Assembly: GCA_002503985.1 (NCBI GenBank)
Contig: DASW01000003.1
Location: 186,001 to 250,000 of the forward strand
Length of the DNA stretch: 64,000 nucleotides
DNA from: Thermoplasmata archaeon UBA61
GTDB taxonomy: Archaea > Thermoplasmatota > Thermoplasmata > Lutacidiplasmatales > UBA184
Reading direction: 5' to 3'
Shown here: piece after piece, positions 58,679-64,000 of the stretch
Numbering within the stretch: position 1 is the first letter of the stretch
Layout of the letters: each line of letters begins with the position of its first letter
Made by a program: the position numbers and the translations under genes
The notes under the pieces: generated by a model
The model's database searches: none
What the model was told of the DNA's origin: nothing
Seen by the model: the letters and a program-made list of their open reading frames with translations, nothing else

Positions 58679-59231
58679 ACCGGACCGCGGCCAGGAAACG
58701 ATTGACGTCCCGAAGGGCGTCACGTTCACCCTGACCGGGCGCCGCTTGCACGCGAAGGGGCCGCTCGGCGCGGTTGACCGGCCGTTCCCGTCGGACGCGC
58801 TCGAGCTCAAGACGGCCTCCGGACAGGTCACGATCACGCTCCGCCTGCCGTCGCACCGGAAGCGCTCCCAAGCCCTTCTGAAGACCTGGGCGGCGCACCT
58901 CAAGAACCTCGCGGGCTCGCTCACCCTCGGCGTCGAGGCGCGACTCAAGGTCGTCGCGGCGCACTTCCCGATGAAGGTCCAGGTGAAGGAGAACCACATC
59001 CTGATCGAGAACTTCCTCGGCGAGAAGCACCCCCGGTCCTCCGACCTCCTTCCCGGGACGAGCGCCCGGGTCGACGGAGACTACCTCATCCTCACCGGCT
59101 ACGACGTCGAGCAGGTCGGCCAGAGCGCGGCGAACATCGAGCGCGCGAGCCGGATCCGCGAGTACGACCCCCGGGTCTTCCAGGACGGCATCTACCTCGT
59201 CGACCGCGCCCACTTGAAAGGGGCGAGCTGA
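58668..59231 (+). CDS. rpl6: Large-subunit ribosomal protein L6 (uL6)
   Basis: A 187-residue uL6 read from ATG 58668. Two tandem L6 folds: 'TFTLTGRRLHAKGPLGAVDR' and 'MKVQVKENHILIENFLGEKH', then 'TGYDVEQVGQSAANIERASR'. The closing 'RVFQDGIYLVDRA' is conserved. It lies near the factor-binding stalk base. Overlaps S8 and shares one base with L32e. Confidence 0.95.
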   Translation: MSSEPDRGQETIDVPKGVTFTLTGRRLHAKGPLGAVDRPFPSDALELKTASGQVTITLRLPSHRKRSQALLKTWAAHLKNLAGSLTLGVEARLKVVAAHFPMKVQVKENHILIENFLGEKHPRSSDLLPGTSARVDGDYLILTGYDVEQVGQSAANIERASRIREYDPRVFQDGIYLVDRAHLKGAS

Positions 59232-59812
59232 TGGCCGACGAGAATACTCCCTCCGAGCCGAAGAGCGAGACGGCCCCCGAGGCGCCCCGCAAGGCGACGG
59301 CCCGGCGCCGCCCGAAGGTGGCCCCGAAGGAAGAGGCCGCTCCGGCCGAGACCGCCGAGCCCAAGGCGAAGGACGAAGGCCCTCGCGCGCCCCGACGCGC
59401 CGACCTCTCACCGGGCCAGCGCACGCTCCTGCGGACCCGAGGGGACATCGACCGCCGACGCCCACTCTTCGGGCGCCAGGCCCGCTATCGATACTATCGC
59501 ATCGGACGGGACATGTCGTGGCGCGCGCCCCGCGGTCTCCAGTCCAAGCAGCGGCGTCACTACGGCTACCGCCCGAAGGTGGTCCGCGTCGGATACCGCT
59601 CCCCGGCCCGGGTCCGCGGACTGGTCCCGAGCGGGTTCCGCCCGATCATCGTTCACACCGCCTCCGACCTCGAGAAGATGAACGCGCGTCTCGAGGCCGC
59701 GATCATCGCCCGGACGGTCGGCACCCGCCGACGCCTCGTCCTCGAGGAGACGGCACGGAAGCTCGGCATCCACGTGCTCAACCCCATTGTGAAGTCGGAG
59801 CGGGAGGCGTAG
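59231..59812 (+). CDS. rpl32e: Large-subunit ribosomal protein L32e (eL32) with charged N-terminal extension
   Basis: A 193-residue eL32, an archaeal/eukaryotic protein. The conserved part starts near residue 75 ('RRPLFGRQARYRYYRIG', 'SWRAPRGLQSKQRRHYGYRP', 'GYRSPARVRGLVPSGF') and continues to the end. The first 70 residues are Ala/Lys/Glu/Pro-rich and probably disordered, making it longer than the 130-residue minimal form, as in some GC-rich archaea. Confidence 0.94.
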   Translation: MADENTPSEPKSETAPEAPRKATARRRPKVAPKEEAAPAETAEPKAKDEGPRAPRRADLSPGQRTLLRTRGDIDRRRPLFGRQARYRYYRIGRDMSWRAPRGLQSKQRRHYGYRPKVVRVGYRSPARVRGLVPSGFRPIIVHTASDLEKMNARLEAAIIARTVGTRRRLVLEETARKLGIHVLNPIVKSEREA

Positions 59813-59815
59813 ACG

Positions 59816-60277
59816 ATGCCCGACCTTTCGAACCAGCGTCGTCTCGCCGCCGCCCTTCTGAAGTGCGGCGAGGGGCGCGTCTGGATCGACCCCGCGAGCC
59901 AGGAGGAGCTCGCCGACGCGGTCACGCGCTCGGACGTCCGCAGCGCGATCAAGGCCGGCGTCATCCGTCGGGCCCCCATTCAAGGGACCTCTCGGGCCCG
60001 GGCCCGGCTCCACGCGATCGAGGTCGGAAAAGGTCGGCACTCCGGACCCGGTTCCCGCCGAGGAACCCCGTCCGCCCGCGTGCCGCGCAAGGAACGCTGG
60101 ATGCGTCGCATCCGCGCCCAGCGCAAGCTCCTGCAGGAGCTCCGTTCCACCAAGAAGATCCCTCCCTCCGTCTATCGGGAGTTCTACCGTCGCGCGAAGG
60201 GCGGGATGTTCCGTAGCCGCGCGCACCTTATCGTCAACCTGCGTCTCGCGGGCCACCTTCGGGAGGGTACCCCATGA
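59816..60277 (+). CDS. rpl19e: Large-subunit ribosomal protein L19e (eL19)
   Basis: A 153-residue eL19. 'LSNQRRLAAALLKCGEGRVW' opens the family, 'VRSAIKAGVIRRAPIQGTSR' follows, then the long basic helix 'RARARLHAIEVGKGRHSGPG' and 'RIRAQRKLLQELRSTKKI'. It forms an inter-subunit bridge in archaeal ribosomes. Overlaps L18 by 4 nt. Confidence 0.96.
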   Translation: MPDLSNQRRLAAALLKCGEGRVWIDPASQEELADAVTRSDVRSAIKAGVIRRAPIQGTSRARARLHAIEVGKGRHSGPGSRRGTPSARVPRKERWMRRIRAQRKLLQELRSTKKIPPSVYREFYRRAKGGMFRSRAHLIVNLRLAGHLREGTP

Positions 60278-60801
60278 GCACCGGTCCTCGCTATCGTGTC
60301 CACTTCCGCCGACGGCGGGAGGGGAAGACCGACTACCGCGTCCGGCTCCGTCTCCTCAAGAGCGGAACCGCTCGCGCGGTCGTCCGCTTCTCCGGTCGTC
60401 GGGTCCGTGTCTCGATCGTCCAGTACGACCCCGTCGGCGACCGGGTCGTCGCGGTGGCGGAGAGCGCGGAGCTCGCCCGGGTCGGCTTCCCCGCGTCCAG
60501 TTTCTCGTCCACCCCGGCGGCCTACCTGACGGCGTACCTCGCCGGCCTTCGTTCGAAGTCCGCGGGCGCCGAATCGGCCGTGCTCGATACGGGCATCCGC
60601 CACCCGACCGAGGGCGGTCGGCTTTCGGCCGCGCTCAAGGGGCTGCTCGACTCGGGCGTCCACGTCCCCCACGGAGAGGGGGGCTTCCCGAGCGCCGAGC
60701 GTCTGAACGGCGCGCACCTCCCGAAGCCCTTGCCTCAGCCCCTCGAAGCGTACAAGATGAAGCTCCCCGATATCGTCCCGCGGGCGGAGGCCAAGCCGTG
60801 A
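60274..60801 (+). CDS. rpl18: Large-subunit ribosomal protein L18 (uL18)
   Basis: A 175-residue archaeal uL18. 'YRVHFRRRREGKTDYRVRLR' is the archaeal start, 'RAVVRFSGRRVRVSIVQYDP' and 'AAYLTAYLAGLRSK' are the 5S rRNA-binding core, and 'LDTGIRHPTEGGRLSAALKG' precedes the C-terminal helix. It binds 5S rRNA beside L5. Overlaps S5 by 4 nt. Confidence 0.95.
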   Translation: MSTGPRYRVHFRRRREGKTDYRVRLRLLKSGTARAVVRFSGRRVRVSIVQYDPVGDRVVAVAESAELARVGFPASSFSSTPAAYLTAYLAGLRSKSAGAESAVLDTGIRHPTEGGRLSAALKGLLDSGVHVPHGEGGFPSAERLNGAHLPKPLPQPLEAYKMKLPDIVPRAEAKP

Positions 60802-61658
60802 GCGGCTCCTTCTCGGGTCCGTCGCGCGGAGGCTTTGGGGGCGCCCCCGCGGCGCCACCTCCCTGGGTGCCGAAGACCGAGCTCGGCCGGCGGGTCGCCG
60901 CTGACGAGATCACCACCATGGCCGCCGCCATCGAGAGCGGCCTTCCGCTGCGGGAGCCCCAGATCGTCGACAAGCTCCTCCCCGGTCTCCACGACGAGGT
61001 GCTGGACGTGAACATGGTCCAGCGCATGACCGACTCGGGCCGCCGGTTCAAGTTCGCTGTCACGGTCGTCGTCGGCAACGGCGACGGGTTCGTCGGCCTC
61101 GGACGGGCGAAGGGCCGCGAGGTCGGCCCGACGATCCGCCGCGCGATCGACCGCGCGAAGCTCGAGGTCGTCGAGGTCTACCGGGGCTGCGGCAGCTGGG
61201 AATGCGGCTGCGGCCGGGCACACACGCTTCCGTTCCAGGTCAAGGGACGCGTCGGCTCGGTGGTCGTGACGTTCAAGCCCGCCCCGCGAGGGGTCGGCCT
61301 CGCGGTCGGCGATGTGGCGAAGCCGATCCTCCGGTTCGCCGGCATCACGGACGCCTGGGGCTTCACGGACGGACACACGAAGACGACCGTGAACTACGCC
61401 CAATCCGCCTTCCAGGCGCTGGTCGCCCTCTCCGAGCTCAAGGTCCCCGCCGAGGATTCCTCTCGTCTCAAGATCGTCCGCGGGCCTGTCGGGACCTCCA
61501 TCCTGCCGCCCAAGGACGAGAACGCTCCACGCCCGATCCGCGGAGGCCGAGGCGGCCGCGGTCGGCGCCCGCCGATGCGCGGCGGGGGACCGGGACGCGG
61601 CGGACCCGGAGCGCCCCGGGGCGGTCCGCCCCGCCCGGCGCCGCCGAGGGGGAACTGA
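60798..61658 (+). CDS. rps5: Small-subunit ribosomal protein S5 (uS5) with RGG-type tail
   Basis: A 286-residue uS5 starting at GTG 60798. The core runs from 'EITTMAAAIESGLPLREPQI' through the double-stranded RNA-binding-like 'RRFKFAVTVVVGNGDGFVG' and the archaeal Cys cluster 'RGCGSWECGCGRAH' to 'SELKVPAEDSS'. After residue 245 a 40-residue tail is almost only Gly, Arg and Pro ('RGGRGGRGRRPP', 'GGPGRGGPG'), like an eukaryotic RGG box, which archaeal S5 normally lacks. The first 25 residues are Gly/Ala/Pro-rich. Confidence 0.94.
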   Translation: MSGSFSGPSRGGFGGAPAAPPPWVPKTELGRRVAADEITTMAAAIESGLPLREPQIVDKLLPGLHDEVLDVNMVQRMTDSGRRFKFAVTVVVGNGDGFVGLGRAKGREVGPTIRRAIDRAKLEVVEVYRGCGSWECGCGRAHTLPFQVKGRVGSVVVTFKPAPRGVGLAVGDVAKPILRFAGITDAWGFTDGHTKTTVNYAQSAFQALVALSELKVPAEDSSRLKIVRGPVGTSILPPKDENAPRPIRGGRGGRGRRPPMRGGGPGRGGPGAPRGGPPRPAPPRGN

Positions 61659-61660
61659 GC

Positions 61661-62119
61661 ATGGCCTGGATGATCGTCCGGGTCCGCGGCTCCATCCACG
61701 CTCGGCACGACGTGGTGGAGACCCTGAGCTACCTCCACCTCACGCGGCCGAACCACGCCACGGTCGTTCCCGAGCTGCCCTCCGTCCGTGGGATGCTGAC
61801 GGTCGTCCAGGGCTACGTCACCTGGGGCGAGGCCGAACCCGAGACCGTGTCGCTGCTCCTCCAAGAACGCGGCGAGACCGCGGCCGGAGCGCGGTTGACG
61901 GCCGAGACCGTCACCGAGATCGCCCCGGGGAAGGACCTTCCCGCGATCACGCGCACCGTCGCCGAAAAGGGTCTCACCCAGGTTCAGGGCTTGAAGCCGC
62001 TCTTCCGCCTCCGGGCTCCGAAGGGAGGCTGGCGGTCAACCAAGAAACCGTTCACTCTCGGCGGCGCGCTCGGGTACCGGGGCCGCGCGATCAACGAGCT
62101 CGTCCGCCGGATGATGTGA
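61661..62119 (+). CDS. rpl30: Large-subunit ribosomal protein L30 (uL30)
   Basis: A 152-residue archaeal uL30. 'MIVRVRGSIHARHDVVETL' opens the fold, 'LHLTRPNHATVVPELPSVRG' is the conserved loop and 'AEKGLTQVQGLKPLFRLRAP' with 'FTLGGALGYRGRAINELVRR' is the archaeal C-terminal part. Start at ATG 61661, 2 bp after the S5 stop; L15 follows after 13 bp. Confidence 0.94.
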   Translation: MAWMIVRVRGSIHARHDVVETLSYLHLTRPNHATVVPELPSVRGMLTVVQGYVTWGEAEPETVSLLLQERGETAAGARLTAETVTEIAPGKDLPAITRTVAEKGLTQVQGLKPLFRLRAPKGGWRSTKKPFTLGGALGYRGRAINELVRRMM

Positions 62120-62132
62120 GGGACGGTCGATC

Positions 62133-62585
62133 ATGCCGAGTCGCACACGGAAGTTCCGCGGTTTGAGGACCCACGGCCGGGGCATCAAGGCCGGCCGCGG
62201 CGCCGGAAAGCAGGGAGGGAGGGGCAACGCGGGACTTCACAAGTACAAGTTCAAGTCGATGCTCATCTACGCTCCCGACCATTTCGGCCGCCACGGGTTC
62301 AAGCGGCCGTTCCAGATCGTCGAGCGCCCGACCAGCCTGAACGTCGGGGAGCTCGAGGCGTTCCTGCCCCACCTCGAGGCGGCCGAGGCGCTGTCCCGGG
62401 AAGGGAGCACGTTCGTCGCGGACCTCACGAAGGCGGGCGTTGACCGGCTGCTGGGCGGCGGGGTCACGACGCACCCGTGGAAGGTCGTCGTCCGACACGC
62501 GTCGAAGCACGCCCGCGAGAAGGTGACGGTCCTGGATGCCCGCCCGGGCGGCGCAGCGGAGGCGCCTCCGAAATCCGTCCCGTAG
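62133..62585 (+). CDS. rpl15: Large-subunit ribosomal protein L15 (uL15)
   Basis: A 150-residue uL15. 'RKFRGLRTHGRGIKAGRGAG' is the basic Gly-rich start that winds through 23S rRNA, 'HFGRHGFKRPFQI' is typical of archaea, and the globular end has 'LLGGGVTTHPWKVVVRHASK'. The Ala/Pro tail is slightly long. It is the last ribosomal-protein gene; a separate TATA box follows before secY. Confidence 0.95.
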   Translation: MPSRTRKFRGLRTHGRGIKAGRGAGKQGGRGNAGLHKYKFKSMLIYAPDHFGRHGFKRPFQIVERPTSLNVGELEAFLPHLEAAEALSREGSTFVADLTKAGVDRLLGGGVTTHPWKVVVRHASKHAREKVTVLDARPGGAAEAPPKSVP

Positions 62586-62594
62586 ACTATATAA
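62584..62594 (+). promoter_or_regulatory. TATA box between L15 and secY
   Basis: 'gactatataac' starts at the L15 stop and is centred about 33 nt before ATG 62622. It gives secY its own promoter with a very short leader, besides readthrough from the ribosomal operon. Confidence 0.6.
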
Positions 62595-62621
62595 CTCGCG
62601 TACCGGCTCCGAGACGACCTC

Positions 62622-64000
62622 ATGGCGGAAGAGGAGACCCCACGAGACCGCCGTTGGGCGGTCCCGCTCACCCTCATCCCCGCCGGGATCCTCGCGCTGT
62701 TCTGGTTCTGGGGCCGTCCGACCCTCATCGCGTTCGGTCTGCTCGTGGCGGCGATGGCCGCCATCTTCACGATCTTCTACCTCGGCCTTTCCTACAACGG
62801 CTCCCGCTCGATGCTGTACGGGCTCAAGCCGCTCACGACCCGGATGCCGGCGGTCACTCAGCCGAAGGGCCACGTCCACTTCCGGACGAAGCTGTTCTGG
62901 ACGCTCGGGATCCTGCTCCTCTACTTCCTGCTGACGAACATCTACCTGTTCGGCGTTGACCAGCTGACCGTCATCGACCTGTTCCACAGCTACCGCGCGA
63001 TTCTCGCCGGGGCGCAAGGCACGCTCATGCACCTCGGGATCGGCCCGATCGTCACCGGGTCGATCATCATGCAGCTGTTCACCGGCGCGAAGATCATCAA
63101 CCTCGACCTCACCGACGACGAGGACAAAGGGGTCTACCAGGGGACTCAGAAGGTCATCGTCGTCGCGATGATCTTCATCGAGGCGATCCCCCAGGTCTAC
63201 GGCTACCTCTCCCCCTCGGGTTCCCTCGTCTCGAGCCTCGGGACCATCTCCCCCGGCAACGGCCTCCTGCTCGCGAACGTCATCATCATCGCCCAGCTCG
63301 TCTTCGGCAGCTACCTCGTCTTCCTGATGGACGAGGTCGTCTCGAAGTGGGGGATCGGGAGCGGGATCTCGCTGTTCATCGCCGCGGGCGTCTCGCAGCA
63401 GATCGTCCAAGGTACGCTCAACTGGGTGCCGGGGAATCCCGGGCCCGTCACGGCGCAGAATCCTCCGAGCGGAGCGATCCCGAAGACGCTCTGGTTCTTC
63501 TCCCACTACACCGCGAGCCAGATGGCCGGCGGGGGCTGGGAGCAGGTCCTGTTACGACAGCCGAACCCGCTGGTCGCGCTCGTCGGCACGGCGGCGATCT
63601 TCTTCCTCGTGGCGTGGACCGAGTCGACGCGCATCGAGCTCCCGCTCTCGCACGCCGAGGCGCGGGGCGCCCGCGGCCGCTACCCGCTCCGCCTGATCTA
63701 CGCGTCGAACATCCCGGTCATCCTGATGTCGGCGTTGCTCGCCAACGTCTCGATGGTGACGATCCTTTTGTGGACCAACCCGACGCTGATCCACTTCCCG
63801 GTCCTCGGCCACCAGTGGTGGATCGGGGCGTACCCGACCGCGACCCAAGCGACGTTGTTAGGGGTCAGTCAAACGACCCCGATCAGCGGCGGCGCGTATT
63901 ACCTCTCGACGGTCAACGGCCTCGAGGCTTGGCTGTTACCGATCCTGAACTACCAGGAGTACGGTGGGTTCCTCGTCGGCCACGCCTGGTGGCAGGGCTT
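62622..64000 (+). CDS. secY: Preprotein translocase subunit SecY (partial), with N-terminal membrane hairpin
   Basis: The first 459 codons of SecY; it runs off the right edge. Canonical archaeal SecY begins near residue 60 ('MLYGLKPLTTRMPAVTQPKG', 'KLFWTLGILLLYFLLTNIYL'), then the plug region 'GTLMHLGIGPIVTGSIIMQL' and cytoplasmic loop 'DLTDDEDKGVYQGTQ'. Before this are two further membrane helices, 'AVPLTLIPAGILALFWFWG' and 'LIAFGLLVAAMAAIFTIFYL'. An outside insertion near 270-310 is Gly/Pro-rich ('GNPGPVTAQNPPSG'). SecY with SecE and Sec61beta forms the channel for secreted proteins such as the giant surface protein. The start has its own TATA box. Confidence 0.93.
   Translation, partial: MAEEETPRDRRWAVPLTLIPAGILALFWFWGRPTLIAFGLLVAAMAAIFTIFYLGLSYNGSRSMLYGLKPLTTRMPAVTQPKGHVHFRTKLFWTLGILLLYFLLTNIYLFGVDQLTVIDLFHSYRAILAGAQGTLMHLGIGPIVTGSIIMQLFTGAKIINLDLTDDEDKGVYQGTQKVIVVAMIFIEAIPQVYGYLSPSGSLVSSLGTISPGNGLLLANVIIIAQLVFGSYLVFLMDEVVSKWGIGSGISLFIAAGVSQQIVQGTLNWVPGNPGPVTAQNPPSGAIPKTLWFFSHYTASQMAGGGWEQVLLRQPNPLVALVGTAAIFFLVAWTESTRIELPLSHAEARGARGRYPLRLIYASNIPVILMSALLANVSMVTILLWTNPTLIHFPVLGHQWWIGAYPTATQATLLGVSQTTPISGGAYYLSTVNGLEAWLLPILNYQEYGGFLVGHAWWQG

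Noticed and set aside
62091..63506. 471-codon open frame on the minus strand
   Set aside because: Antisense to L15 and secY; an Asp/Arg/Glu-rich shadow frame.

Overview
The window is about 64 kb of high-GC archaeal chromosome. Archaeal signs include a ribosomal-protein operon in archaeal order with archaeal-only members (S4e, L32e, L19e, the RNase P subunit Rnp1), a CTP-type riboflavin kinase, an Sm-like protein, a PAC2 proteasome chaperone, DUF99 and DUF835 proteins, an HMG-CoA synthase/thiolase/DUF35 set, and TATA boxes centred about 27 nt before many start codons (leaderless transcription). HTH_10 regulators, zinc-ribbon membrane proteins and a single M1 peptidase of the tricorn-factor type suggest a GC-rich member of the Thermoplasmatota. 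That placement is inference; no rRNA is present to confirm it.

Layout. 1-1.2 kb: minus-strand cluster of an archaeosine radical-SAM enzyme (partial), ribK and an LSm gene. 1.3-5.2 kb: an accessory, lower-GC patch with a HicB/HicA-like pair, a SWIM-finger DDE transposase, a small zinc-ribbon gene and a winged-helix protein. 5.7-8.8 kb: citrate synthase facing dnaK. 9.2-16 kb: HTH_10 regulator, an unknown Cys-motif protein, a VOC remnant, PPK2 plus an aquaporin, a GNAT enzyme and an ABC exporter pair. 16-23.2 kb: one huge secreted repeat protein anchored by a C-terminal membrane helix. 23.6-34 kb: M1 aminopeptidase, GNAT, a nonsense-interrupted IS110 element, an oxidoreductase/zincin pair and several small membrane or secreted proteins. 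34-38.4 kb: HAD phosphatase, M20 amidohydrolase with a class V aminotransferase, and PAC2 with a helical partner. 38.5-43 kb: a split tRNA-Ala gene, then an XRE regulator, HMG-CoA synthase, thiolase, DUF35 and DUF835 (entry to the mevalonate pathway). 43-50.2 kb: serine hydrolase, unknown zinc-ribbon proteins, a split tRNA-Arg gene, DUF99, DUF2203 and the tdh-kbl threonine-degradation operon. 50.4-64 kb: ribosomal-protein operon from L3 to L15, then secY running off the end.

The most striking observation is that both tRNA genes, tRNA-Ala(GGC) and tRNA-Arg(TCT), are interrupted in the T-loop between positions 59 and 60 by short introns (34 and 32 nt). Both introns fold in the same way: a 10-bp intron hairpin, 3-nt bulges at both splice sites and a 4-position central helix. 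That is a bulge-helix-bulge arrangement at a non-canonical site. Other points worth attention are a thiolase with Gly where the catalytic Cys belongs, a SecY with an extra N-terminal membrane hairpin, a 669-bp higher-order repeat in the giant surface protein, and an in-frame amber codon in the IS110 transposase.
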